64,000 nt of DNA, from positions 4,898,001 through 4,962,000 of the forward strand of contig OW051497.1 in the NCBI GenBank assembly GCA_932521035.1, read 5' to 3'. How positions within the stretch are numbered: position 1 is the stretch's first letter; every line of letters begins with the position of its first letter. Source of the stretch: Oscheius dolichura (taxonomy: Eukaryota > Nematoda > Chromadorea > Rhabditida > Rhabditidae). The position numbers and the translations under genes are program-made. Below, in pieces: positions 11,399 to 23,549 of the stretch. A model generated the notes under the pieces. It saw only the letters and a program-made list of their open reading frames with translations. It searched no databases and was not told where the DNA came from.

Positions 11399-14300
11399 TT
11401 TAATTTATTGACTGTCATACTGCCAAAGCATATCCCTCTTTAATAAATGTTCTCAGTCCAGGAAGTGTAGATGTTTTTAATCGTCTGTGTCCGACAAGTC
11501 TAAACACTTCAGCTCCGTTAATCTAGGGTGGACGGCGCGCAAAGTACAATTCCGCTATCAGGATTAAGGCCAGCGTCCATTTCCGACAAGTCCATTATAC
11601 TACTCTCTCCGCCGGACAAACCACGTTACAAGGAAGAAAGATAGCAAAGTTCTGACAAGCAACCGATGGCAGCCACATTGTGTGATTGATGGTGGACTGG
11701 TCCTCCGACCTCTCGCACTCGGCCTTTTCGGGGGGCTAATTATCTAACCAGCTCTAGCTGCTCCCTCCCCACTATAGTGACACCACTGTTACTATTTGCT
11801 AGCCACCAGGCCCATTATCCCTTTTTTCAATGGGAAAACTCGATTCCCATCACATGAATGGGTCAGCACCACCTCTTCCCGCACTCGGAATCCCCGGTCT
11901 GGACAAGAAATCCTTGATGGAGCGGAATTATTCAAGGTAAGGGTCTGCTGTTCCCATCCCCGCCCTTAGCTAGTAAGCTATCAAGTGTATTAGGAATATA
12001 TCAAGTGTCTCATATGCATTTGAGCATCCAGTAGCCACTGGGCAGCGCAATAGGCACGGCACGCATGCAATTTGGCACTTATCCATATGGCGACCTTCTC
12101 TTCATGTTTGGCAAGGCGGCGAAGCTTTGATCTACGAAGAAACTTGTCACAACCCGGCGCCGTGGGAAAGAGGTCACTCATGTCGTATCTCACTGCGCGT
12201 ATCAATGATACCCTGTCGCTCCCAACTCTCCCCTCCATATGCGTAGCTGGTTAGTTTCCCTTTCTTCTTCTCTGCCTCTAGCCAATAGTTTTTTCAACTG
12301 GTTGCCCCCGAAAAGATTGTGACTATAGCGCTCGAGGATATCATGACGCGCTCACTGCGACCACTCAACCTCTTTCTCCTTTGTGATCGCAGGGGACCTC
12401 TCCCTACGTGTCATTATACATACACAAAAAACTGGTCCCGAGACTGTCAACTGTTTATCCTTCTGTTTATTCCTCATCTGATTCACAGCACATCTCCCAG
12501 CAATTTTCTTAGCCCGGTGGGAACTTTCTCTCCTGTCTTCTTTCTGCAGTAATTTTCTAGATTTGGCGCGTCCAACAACTAGCCGCATATTGAATCTGTC
12601 CATACGCGTAGGCTATTCCTACCCTTCACCTGGGTTTGTTTAGAGCCTCTCCCACTGAAGCACATTCATCTGGCTGAACCTAAACAATGACAGTTAGTGC
12701 CTGGTCGCACGGCAGTTGTGCTAGTCGACCACGTCTCTCCTCCTCCATAAGTACGACTTTTTGACCCCGCAACAGGCTTATTTAAAGATTAGTGTTTCAT
12801 TTGCTCGCAACTTGTTTTTCTTATGTAGCAAGAGCCGCTTAAAAGAATCGCAGTGGTTTTAACGTAAGCAGAGGTCACTGAGGAGGCGAAAGGGCGTGCG
12901 CTGCCCATATTTGCGTTGGTTTGGAGCGCAGGGTCGGCGACCTTTCTATTATTTATCCGTCTTCTACTGCGGTCACTCATTTCCAAGTATTCACGCTTCT
13001 TCAATCCCTCGAGGAATGAATAATTAATTTATTGGTCTAGTCAATTGGTCCAGTTTTAGTCAATGCGAGGGTAACACGAATTCCACTGTCGTAGCATTTA
13101 TTCTCGGATATTCTCATCTAAAATTCGCCATCGTCCAGTCCACCAACGCGCGTGGTAAAACCGGACGCGCAAGAACTATGGCCGGCTAGCCCTTCTTGGG
13201 AGATGGTCTCTATTGCCGTTATCTGACTCTCCTCCTCCGTCTCTATTACTGTTTTACTTGAGAGCTCTAGACAAACCGGACAGCGCTCGCCCACGAGCCA
13301 TAGGTCTTCCCCAAACAACGGCAAGTGTATCGGAAACCGTTGGGAGGTCCATTTCCTATTTATTCCTCCAGGTGACGCCTTGGTCGTTGTTATGCCGCTT
13401 GCCGATCGGCAGCAGGTGAAACAATGCCTATCCTGCGCTACCTATTTGATTGTTTTATTTGCCTCTTCACCCTCTGTTCTCTAATACTTGGGACCACATG
13501 TCAGGCGCAAACTGGTTGATACTACCAGTAACTGCGAAGTTATTCGATCTCGTCTCCGTGTTCTCGTTGTTCCCGTTCACTTTCTCCTGATAAGAAAGGA
13601 GCATTTTCCGATGTTTGCAACAGGTTCAGTCTTGGCTTGTCAAGTTTTAGTGGAACGGCGATGGCAACTACACCGAATACACAGAGACGGAGATAGATTT
13701 ATCACGAAAATTGAGATGATTCACATTGAGAGGAACGGCTAATTTCTTTGTTCCCATAGCCGGCTCATCTGATGGGAACTAGCTGGTAGCAAAATTGATT
13801 TCCCGTGCGCAGACAGCGTACCCACCACAATTAGTCATATCAAACGACGTCGCGCTAATCACATTAGCATGCAAATTTGAGGTTTGCGGCTCTTTGTCTT
13901 GTCCTAGTCCCTATGATCGCAACATTAATTGCGGAGGGTCTTCTCCGCTCAGATTCCATTATGAACCGCGTTGGTCGTTTCCTCAATTCGCGTAAAGCCC
14001 GTTTGTACAGCGTATGCACTTCCTAATCAACGTACGTTGTTGCATCCGCCCGGGCAATGAAGTACGAATAAATTGTCTTGCTTTACTTCTGACCACTGTT
14101 CAAGCGGCTAGTGAAGCCGCTGTAAACTCTCTTCCACCCCAAAACGGCGTAACCGACGCAGTGCCTTTTGTTGGGCGTGATCTTGTTAGAAGGTTACTGC
14201 TATCTTTACTCCCGTTCTCCAATCTACAGGTGCATATTTGGTAATGGGAAAGAGAGACGGCCTCCTTGTCCTTCGTCCTTGGTGCCATCTGGTAGTGTGC

Positions 14301-17300
14301 ATCGCAAGGCCTATCGGCTCTCTCAAATTTTTGACCATGTTTGTTTTGTCCTTCACCGCATCTGCCCGGAAACTGTTGCCCCACCATCTGAGACATAAGA
14401 AGTGAAGAGGCCCAACAGGAAGAGCTTTTAATACATGTTTCTCTTTGGCTTTCTGTTTGCCTTGGACGCGATGAACCTCATTTAATGAAACTTTTTGTAT
14501 CCGACCTTCATTAGCTCCCTCGCGATCGGAGAAATCTGTCTCTAGTGTTCGGAGTCGCGAGATTTCCTGTCACTTTTCAATGCCACAAGGTCGATCACTC
14601 CTCTTAGGGCTTCTTCACTTCTCCATCAGATAAATCTTTTAGCTTCTAGTTTTGGCGCAGCCGCTTGTCCCATGGTGGTTGTTCAATACGACCCGTACTG
14701 TTTTCTTCTGGAACTGGGCCAGCAATGTTAATACTGACCGGCCCTAATCCCCCAGTTGCGACCCCCCACTGACCATCCACTCACTTTTTAATACACCAGC
14801 GCACACAATCCCATGACCCCTATAGTCTTTCGGACGTCAAGAAAAACATTACCGAAGACAGTAGAAAAGAAATACAATTTTTTCCTAAGCACGAGATGCG
14901 AAATAGTGGGCAGGTTGCGGCCGGGTCAGGCTGACCCCATTTCTGCTCTGAGATTGTTACCGGTTCCCCCTTTTTGGTGCCCTAACTTTTCCTCTTTGTT
15001 TGGAGTTGTTTACCAGTCTGTAGGGGAAAGCAGAAGGATATCCTACTTGGGCTAGTTAAGAAGCCCCTTATTCAATTAACTACCGTGCGCTTGTCTCTGT
15101 AATTGGCCTAATCTTAATCTTTTTGGTCGACTAGCCGGTTGTAACAAGTCCGCCACAAGTGTCCATTTTTATATCACTATGCCTTTCCGTCCTAGATGTT
15201 TCGCCCAGAGACCATTAAAAATACTGTGTCAGTGGAAACTCAGCCGAAGGAGGAGGTCGTTCACTAATTGCGTTAGAATGAAGATCCTGCGCTGTAATCG
15301 GCCGAATGAGGGCCAGTGGCTACATGCTTTTGTTTCCGGTGCTCGATGCATGCCAATTAGGACACAGCCAGGTGCGCGGCTGTCAAAATACTATGCCATT
15401 CGACAGCCGCAATTTACCTAGTAAGAAGCGCTCTAAGTGTTCCGTCCTCCCCACTTTCCTTATTTTCACCCGCCAACGCGTTACAAGTGACGGTAAAAAC
15501 ACTGTCCGGTACTTTACAAGCCGTCCATAAACCGTTGCCACCTGAACAAAGAGACTGACATGTCCTCCCCATCCAGTCATTCCTTGATTCACATTTGTTT
15601 TCCTTTCTATGCGATCCCACTAGCGGCACTGTCTGTGATAATGGAAAAACAGCAGAATCATTGCCGGCAATCTGGAAGCTATTAAAGTTATTTTCTACCC
15701 TGGGACCATTTCTCCGCCTTAAGAGATATTTGCCACAGCTGTGTAAGTGGCAGTTCTTGCCATACGATGGATATCTGACCTCTCGCTTAGCTTATTGCCG
15801 CGCTGTTTATGACCCCCGCAACCTCTTACCTCTCTTTCCTACCGGTCATTAACCTGAACCCTACAGCTCGACCGCCATATTCGCTCCTAAGGACAAGTGA
15901 TTTTTTTCGGGGTGTCATAGCCTGACCTCCGCAAAACGAGAAGATCTACAAGCACTTGAAATTCGAAAGGCGACAACAAGGAACCCTCCACTTGCCTCCA
16001 GTCCTTTGTGTATGCATCTCTTTTGTGCAACTTGTTTCCCATAACTTTCTTAGAAGGTTGTCCGATTGCGGTCTGTTTTCTATTGGTTTTTTCTTTCTTC
16101 CGCATACCTGGGCAATCTTTTTTTTTGTGGAATAATGTCTCCCAAATCCGCTCAAGTAGTGAAACTAGCGCACACTGCCATAACACATTACTACACCCAT
16201 ACTTTCAATGTTTCCATAGCACGGGATACGAGTTTTCAAATCACAAGAGAAGCTTTTGACCGTGAAAATGAGAAGGCGCTTATGTCCTTAGATATATTTG
16301 CTGAAACACAAGTTGGCCTTGCATCAAGAATACGCAACCTCTTTGCACCTCTGTGCATTTCCTCATTGTATCAGATATCCTAATTTGTGCACCTGTTGAC
16401 GTAAATTATCCTAACACCCCTAATGGGAGCCTACCGGGAGCCACAACAAAATTATGTATTGATGAGTCTCGACTCATTGTGAATGGCGAAGTGGAGGCAA
16501 TTAGAAGGGATGTGGATTGATTTCCACTCGAACGGTTCGCGCGAGTGTGGTTCTCAAATAAGGATAGCCTGCCCTTTCACCTTTGCGTTAATCCCCCTCA
16601 TTGTCCATTGTTTGTTTGCTGGCTCGCAAGTGATTCTGACATTCCAGCCATTATTTATATAACCAGAAGGTTTTGAACTTCTCTGGCCACTTACGGGGTT
16701 AAGTACATAGCCACTTCGCAATTGGAACAAACCTTTGAATGGAAAGTAGGCGGAAGGGCGAACCTGCGGCAGGAGCGCCGGCTGCCGCAGTCGGTGCCCG
16801 TCCTCCACCAGCCCATGTCCGACAGCGAATACAGGTTAGAGATCTATTTCATTTTGAAAGACAAGACAAAACAAGACCTCCCCTACAGCAAATTGTCTTA
16901 GCAGCTGTTGCCACAAGTTGGGCTCGATCCATCTTCTATCGTGTTCTTCTGACACTTAATGGATATCACTGCGCAGGGCCGGGGTGTCAGTCGCAGGAGC
17001 ATTGGCTGTAATCGAATGCTTCTGCGCTTTGTCCGTTAGAACTACTTTACGATGTCGCGCCTGTTTTCTAGATATCCTGTGAAAATTGTCTTTTTTTAAA
17101 AGTAGTATACGTCGCCTGAGGTGGCAACACCTGCTTCTCCGTGACTTGACAGTCGTTTATTTTCTATTTGTTGACATCAAGTCGTATGAAACTGTCAAAT
17201 AGGACAAGTCGTATCCTTCCGGGGAAAATTCTCCTTATCCGTCGCACCTGCTAGACAGCTGTTCCGTCATCTTCCCCACGAGCCTTTTGTTCCGCGCCGG

Positions 17301-17432
17301 ATCCTTTTCCCATTGTTGATGCTTGCAAAAGACAGAAGCACTTGATATTTCTTTATCGTTTCTCTTTTTCTACTTATTGGTATTCACTGTATCTGTTTCA
17401 GCGGGGTACGAGAAAGGGAGCGAAGTCTGCTG
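11399..17432. other. Six-kilobase gene-poor spacer
   Basis: No open frame in this stretch joins to another at plausible splice sites or carries a motif I recognise. The plus strand looks rich in C and T over long tracts. It separates the phosphatase from the tetraspanin and may contain regulatory sequence for the latter. A TTTCAG at about 17400 probably marks the trans-splice acceptor of the tetraspanin. Confidence 0.5.
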
Positions 17433-20272
17433 ATGGCCACCGGCGACGCGCGTCCCCGCTCCAAGAAGCGCAAGCCACGACAGGAGATCTCGGCTTTTCT
17501 CAAGTGGACCGTCTTTCTTTTCAACTTTCTAGTCTTTGTGAGTTAGATTTATGGGCTGCCGCTGCCCGGTGATCAAGGTTATCAAAGCCAGATGTCTTTA
17601 ACACCGAATTCGGTTAATGAAGGCCATGAAGACCACCTGCTGCGATCGAAACAGAGCGCTCGTAAAGAATCCTCAGAAAAACGCTGTGGGAGTGAGCGCC
17701 TCGCATAGTTTCGCTCCCAGGGGAATGAACTGACCGCCATTAACCGAAGGGGGTTTCAATTTGGAAGGAAATACCATTGTCACCCCAAGTGTTTATCATT
17801 TGGCCCCGGCTTATAATTATGCTGTTGTGGTAAACGCGGCGCAGCTGAGATGAGAACAATTATATTAGGGCAAACAGTGCTTATTTGGCTGATTTGCATA
17901 TCCGCAGAGTGTCTGTTTGACCTTGTCGAGGGCTTTCCATGTTACCAGCCGCAAATAGCCTGGGTCTTTGTGGGGCAGCTTGCCTATCAACTACTTTCCA
18001 CAGCGATTTTATGACAAAACAGAAAGTTACACCGCGTTTAGTCATCTTTACAATGTCATACAGGTGACCAGCTCTCTGCGATGCGGCGTAGTATTAATAA
18101 AAGGAAAAGTCGGCTGTTTATTTTGTTGTGAACGCAAAAGCCCGAAAGACTGCGGATTTTGGCCTTAGCCTAAACACCAAAGAGACGCTAATTCCTTGAA
18201 AGTTATGCTTCTTGAGTACTACTTCTTTAACTCAAGTTTAAAAAGAGTACCAGCTGGGTCGTTCAAATTTGTGCCAGTTAGTACAAATTGTCTTTAACTC
18301 AAGTTCAAAAAGAGTACCAGCTGGGTCATTCAAATTTGTGCCAGTTAGTACAAATTGTGCCGTCGGACAGGTATCCCTTTCCAAAAGAGGCTAGTAGTTC
18401 CGGATTACACGCGCGGTCATGTTTCACGATGTGGCATGGGTCATCCAACTAGTCGGGGGCTAGATCCTTTCAGAGTGGCTAGCCGGATACAGATTTGAAA
18501 TGCAAGTGATGGGGAATATTGGATTTATTTTCAGCTATTCGGTGTTGCAGTACTTGCTCTCGGTGTCTATCTTTTTATAAAGGAATATGCAGAAGTCAAG
18601 CTTATGGACATTATTCTCAATCCGGCCATACTTATCGCCATTATAGGTAAAACTACCATTGAATCGGAGAATAATGCCTAATTTCTAGGTTTTTTAATTT
18701 GCGTGGTGTCGATGATGGGTTTTCTGGGTGCACTCAGAGACAACATTTTTTTATTAAGAGCGGTGAGTATTTTAACTAGAGGAAAAGAAGAAGGATTTTT
18801 CAGTTTTCCCTGTGCATATTCTTCTGCTATATAGTAGTAGTTGTGCTGGTCTTCGTCGTCTTTATTCTTTTCTATTCTGATACTACAGAAGGAGTCTCAG
18901 CCCACAGTTTGCTCCTATACGCAATTAAGAATTATCACACCAACCGAAATCTCGCCGAAATTGTTGATGCCCTGCAGGAAAACGTAAGATCATCTTTATA
19001 TTTATAATAATCGGTATATTCTAGCTGGAATGCTGCGGAGTCTCTTCTGTTTCGCAAGGGTATCGAGACTGGAACCTCAGTTACCAGTTCAACTGCTCTA
19101 CGAGTAATCCGTATCCCGAAAAGTGCGGCGTTCCCTATTCTTGCTGTAGGAAATCCGTCATCTCTGAAGCTGTGAGTTCCCTTGGTTTCAAAGTTCATTA
19201 TAAATTCAGGCCGGTTCTTCTAATCCACTGCTACCAGCAATGAGATCACTTGAATGTTGGCAGAATGCCTTACAAAAAAGGCCGCAGGAACTGGAGCATG
19301 ACATCCACACGAGAGGGTGCCTTCACCCGTTGAAGACCGTGTTCGAAACCCACGCCATCCATATAGGAGCCGCCGTAGCTGTTGTTATTATCCCCGTGGT
19401 GAGTCGTGTACAATAATATCAGCATTAGCCATACATGTTGTCATCCTTGGGGCTCCGTTTTCTCCCGATTATCCTTCTTAGCGATCGTCATATATATATG
19501 CCAAGTACGAGTACGATATTCCAGTGTCTGTCGGTCTGCTTCGTGAATATTCTAGCCAAGCAGATTGACCATCAGAATTACCTGTTGGAACGAGAAGCGA
19601 AACGAGTCGAACGGCGGAGGAAGAGGGATGGAAAAGACCGCTCGAGACAGCGACCTTCTCTTGACCAACTGGAGGAGGGGAAGCTGACCTCGTTTGATCC
19701 GGTACGGTTGTTTATAAATAGACAATATGTTGATCTGTTTGTGGCGCATTGGTGTGGGGGCAGATTCACTCGGTCCATTACTGGTTATTGCGGCTATGTC
19801 GCACTTCATACGGCAAATTCAGAAAATGAAAAAAAAAGAGGATTTGGAGTGGATTTTTTGTGGCAGTTGATCTGTCTGATCCAGCTTTCTCCTTTATTGT
19901 GAAGTAGACTAATCCACTAAAATTGAATATGGAAACATGTCCTGGTAACTAACTTAAAACAAAATACGACTTTGAGAGAATCTGATTATGGCAGACATTG
20001 GTCAAAGATGTAATTAACCCCTTTATTTTCAGAGCGTGCCGCCAAAACTGCCAGACAATCCTCCTCCTCCACGACCACCCGGTGAAATTAAAACACGAAC
20101 TCGTCCCAGCAGCTCATCGCCCAAACGAAAAACTACCGGTGAAGGGAGATCACGAAAGGACGAGAAGAGGAAACCGCGATCTACGACGTTGCCCCAACAG
20201 GCGGATATGCGAGTTCGCCAGTGGGTACTGCAGCAGACGGACTTGGTCCCTAGCGCCCCTCCTCCCAAGTAG
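17433..20272 (+). CDS. tsp-14: TspanC8-type tetraspanin
   Basis: Eight exons (17433-17537, 18535-18646, 18689-18762, 18804-18983, 19025-19171, 19210-19398, 19525-19701, 20033-20272) join to exactly 408 codons. TM1 is split by a 1-kb intron (FLKWTVFLFNFLVF, then LFGVAVLALGVYLF). TM2-TM3 follow. The large extracellular loop has eight cysteines: ECCG, NCS, KCGVPYSCC, ECWQN and RGC. Eight cysteines define the TspanC8 group, which binds ADAM10/SUP-17 and guides its traffic and Notch/BMP signalling; in C. elegans that member is TSP-14. TM4 is followed by an unusually long cytosolic tail of about 130 residues, first basic (EREAKRVERRRKRDGKDR), then proline-rich (PDNPPPPRPPGE). The start is just downstream of a TTTCAG acceptor. 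An AATAAA lies near 20512. The gene symbol is by similarity. Confidence 0.88.
18225..18358 (+). repeat. 67-bp tandem duplication in first tetraspanin intron
   Basis: Two head-to-tail 67-bp copies, starting at 18225 and 18292, with two mismatches that I can see. Each runs from CTTTAACTCAAGTT to GTACAAATTGT. It lies in the 1-kb first intron about 180 bp before exon 2. Confidence 0.92.
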
Positions 20273-20715
20273 GCGAATCCTACGCAACAAATCCCGGGTA
20301 GTCCCAAAATCTTTAATTGGGTACAGTCTTTTCTCAATGTTCATATCGCGCTCAAATGCGGTTTCGCCATACCCGCTTGGTGCTTTCCCCACCATGATCC
20401 TGCCGAGGTTGCCAGTCACTTCATGATATAGTCCCGTTTCTCTACGCACTTGTACTACACTTTGTTCATTTGCCAAGTTGTATTTTTCGTCCTTCATGCT
20501 CCCGGGTTCTACAATAAATATCAATTCATTCAATATTCTTCTTCGACAATTGTGAGAGGACATAGACAAACAGAATAGTGTTTATTGGGTGTTCCATTCT
20601 CAGATAAAGACAATATGACCGAAAGAATAAGACAGTGATGGTAACAGAGCAGCATCCATCTCAAAAACACATAGCACTATCCTCACAGCCAACTGAAAAC
20701 AAGATTGTTTATCTT

Positions 20716-21514
20716 TTACTGGAAAGAGTTACAGGTATTACAGCAGAGGCCATCCTTGACACAGAACCCGGGTGCGTATAACTGCTGAAAGAGGGCAGTG
20801 ACCAGGAGACTCGGTATCCTTACAGTAGCCATCCTACAATACCTTTCTGGACAAGGGACCGTCAATGAGCATTCTTCCGATATGGAACAGCTTTCATGTG
20901 TGCAACAGATGTTGTTCTTCACGCAGATTCCATCAAGATTCGGGCCTGAAACCCCTTGTGAACTTCTTTGTCCAAACAGTTTCTAGTTGTCTATGAATGA
21001 CAATGGTCCCTAAGATGCTAACTGCTGCCCCGTCTGAGGATGAATCACTAAGACGCCGTGATGTCACTGCGCACCAAAAATAGTGATGCCAAAAAATGGA
21101 AGACAATTCTCTTGAGAAGAAATATTCTTTCCGTTTTACAGTCGCTTTTGCTTTATTGGTAATGATGCGAATTTCTATAAGAATCAGTCACATAGGATTA
21201 AAAGGGAATTAGCGGAAGTCCAAACAAATATAAACTAATTTCTGTGGGCATTTTCGGACACTGGACCTTAGTTCCTGGACTGTAAGATGTAAAATAAGGA
21301 AAGATATGTATCCACTATGATTATGAGGAGAACGTAGAAAATGGTAACACTAACAAGGACAGAACAGCTGATAATAACAAGACGACGTCAACTTACCGCA
21401 ATTTGAACATCGTGGAGCCCGGCCGTATCGTCTGTAGGGACAGGAATTGAGAAAGCAGGATGAGGCTACTACAATAAGAGCGAATCCACACCAGACGTGA
21501 GCCAGCACACGCAT
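20716..21514 (-). CDS. ntc-1: Nematocin precursor (oxytocin/vasopressin-neurophysin family)
   Basis: Three exons on the minus strand: 21514-21398, 20945-20824 and 20784-20716, with introns of 452 and 39 nt. A 19-residue signal peptide (MRVLAHVWCGFALIVVASS) is followed at once by CFLNSCPYRRYGR, the exact C. elegans nematocin nonapeptide-plus-two with amidation Gly and a basic cleavage site. A neurophysin domain follows: CSNCGPNLDGICVKNNICC, CSISEECSLTVPC, and GFCVKDGLCCNTC. The mature peptide is a disulphide-closed, C-terminally amidated neuropeptide, secreted from neurons and acting through NTR receptors (mating, gustatory learning). I count 13 neurophysin cysteines; the protein stops at CNTCNSFQ, so the usual last cysteine is missing. 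Confidence 0.96.
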
Positions 21515-21675
21515 ATCGCAATGTCGAGCTCCGCCTTCGAGGGAGTCGCTGGAGCGGATTTTGTTGAGACGGTGGATTACGATAAGAAGTTGTTCTGAAA
21601 TTCGTAGGACGAGAACGTAGGACAACAATAGACATACCTATGTGATACCACTGAGATTACTCGGTGTTAAAATAG

Positions 21676-22151
21676 CTTACAAGGGAACTTTTTCAATAAG
21701 CGATGCGTTCCGGCTACACGAAGTACACCATTCGATAGAGAATCAAAATTTATACCAGAACCTGGTGTCAGTAAGTGTGCAATGCATCGTAGTACGGCGT
21801 AACATATCTAGACTTTACTTGGAAAAAATTTAATAAAAGTTTTGTGAAAGGAAAGTGACCGCTCACGGAAAAGTGAGACTGGAAATGAAAAACAGAAATA
21901 CAGGAGAGGGACCGAACATGTAAAACCATAGTCGAATCCTTAACCTGTTGACCCATTAGGCCGCTTGAAAAGACTGGAGATTAGAAAATTGATATTCCCC
22001 GGAACGGTTGCCTGTACATTATCCTCATAATGTCACATGGCGCGTTGCGCACTTCCTGACACCGCATTCCTGTATAACCTTTGATGCTCTATCGAATGGT
22101 GTACTTCGTTTAGCCGGAACGCATCGCTTATTGAAAAGGTTCCCTTCTTAC
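21676..22151. mobile_element. Non-autonomous TIR transposon (MITE-like), 466 bp
   Basis: The 60-bp left end at 21681-21740 (AAGGGAACTTTTTCAATAAG at the tip) matches the reverse complement of 22087-22146 at 58 of 60 positions by eye, and similarity continues some 16 bp further inward. A 5-bp direct repeat CTTAC flanks both sides (21676-21680 and 22147-22151), which looks like a target-site duplication. The interior has no transposase frame. It sits about 170 bp upstream of the nematocin start codon. Confidence 0.85.
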
Positions 22152-22711
22152 GGCATTTTTAACGTTCTCGACGAAACAAACCATACGTCGGACGTTGACA
22201 TGTGATAGATTCTACCGATCACTGAATGAATACTGTCTTTACCATACCTCTCAACTGTTGCAGTTTCATCAATCTGAGTGCTTTAATTCGCTTTTATTTG
22301 GCGAATAACAATGATATCACTTCTATCATAGCTGGAGATTCTTTCTAAGCGGCCTAAAGTGAGGAAATCCCCATAAACAGGTACTTTGACGTGTGCAAAG
22401 CCTCGAAAGAAAGGCGTTCTCTTGTTGAACTGGTAATTTTGCTACAACGAGGAGGCGGAAAAGAGATGGAAGGTCGTCTGGGTTAGTTTGCACCTCTGAT
22501 TTCTTCTTAATCAAATGTTTTTTTTTGTTATAATGGGAAGCAGTTACCGAAAGTAAGCACTATATCCGAGTACATTCAAATGCATGTTTTCGGCGACCCT
22601 GGAAATACAAAACATTTAAAGAGCTCAGTGTTACCAATGGTGAACATTTTTGAACTGTTGAAGCCCTTCTTTCTGCAATTATTCGTAAAACATTTAACAG
22701 CAGCAACTAAC

Positions 22712-23030
22712 AAGGGAACTTTTTAACTTTAAGGTGGCGTTACGCGACGAAACCTATACCATTCGATAGATCGTCAAAAGTTATCCCAGAAATCGTTCTC
22801 CGCCGAACCCATCGGGGTTCGTGACAGCACTCCGTTTCGTTTAACTTGTAAAATCGACCGAAATGAATAACCGACCTGTAAGTAATAGATGATGACATTG
22901 AAAATGTGTCAAAGTGGCCGAGTGGATAGTGTGATAGCTCGCAATTCTTTTGACTTTTCTCTTGTCCAAGTTCGAGCCCATCGGTAAACGTCATTTTTGC
23001 AATCTACGATCTATCGAATGGTATTCTGTT
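22712..23030. repeat. Degenerate relative of the TIR element
   Basis: The left end at 22712 (AAGGGAACTTTTTAACTTTA) and the inner block ACCATTCGATAGATCGTC (about 22758-22775) resemble the TIR of the element at 21681. The inverted core GATCTATCGAATGGTA at 23008-23023 could be the opposite end. Only the tips and the core CTATCGAATGGT are shared, so this is an older or different family member. Confidence 0.55.
22908..22993 (+). pseudogene. tRNA-derived sequence (class II tRNA-like, degenerate)
   Basis: A perfect pol III A box (TGGCCGAGTGG) at about 22914-22924 is followed at suitable distance by a B-box-like AAGTTCGAGCC (about 22968-22978). The spacing and the extra length suggest a leucine/serine-type tRNA ancestor. 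The 3' end does not pair with GTCAAAG at the 5' end, so a working tRNA is unlikely. It lies within the degenerate repeat, so it may be a SINE head or a captured tRNA pseudogene. Confidence 0.5.
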
Positions 23031-23549
23031 TGAGCAATGATCCAAGTGCTTCCATCATCTTGTCATTCCCAGCGGTCCACTCTTCCAAGTCAATGACAAT
23101 ATCGTAATGTACACGTGACGTCACTATTTCGACTTCTTGAAACAGAATCCTGTCCTGCAAAATCACCCTTCGCACTCGGCAATATCGTGTAAAAATAACA
23201 TATTGGTAAACAGCAATAGCTGATGATGGTGCATCGATTATTTCAAAAAGAATAGCAATTGGAATTAAAGTGGTATATGTTGCACAAATGAGCATTTCTT
23301 CCGTTACAAGGAACCTTTTCTAATGGGCTTCTCGACCATCCCTATTGAGCTCCTGCTCCTAGCGCAAATTGAATGAACTCTATGAGTTAACCGAGTAGCT
23401 TAGCTGTCATTTTCATGTGAAAGGCTCTTTTCCTGTTAGATCTTTACGATTTTAGTCTGCGCCTAGTCACATCGACACATTCAGCAAAAGAAAAGATTTT
23501 TATTATAAGCCATAAAATGATTTAAACCGGCACTAGTTGATGTCGTCGT

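Larger units (their letters stand above)
22152..23549. other. Gene-free stretch with repeat remnants
   Basis: Between the MITE and the coiled-coil gene. It holds a second, degenerate copy of the same repeat end and a tRNA-like sequence (see separate entries). A third tip-like sequence (AAGGAACCTTTTCTAATGGG) lies at about 23309-23328. No coding sequence is supported. Confidence 0.5.

Noticed and set aside
20150-20569. 139-codon minus-strand frame over the tetraspanin 3' end
   Set aside because: Overlaps the last coding exon and 3' UTR of the tetraspanin, with no motif or splice partner.
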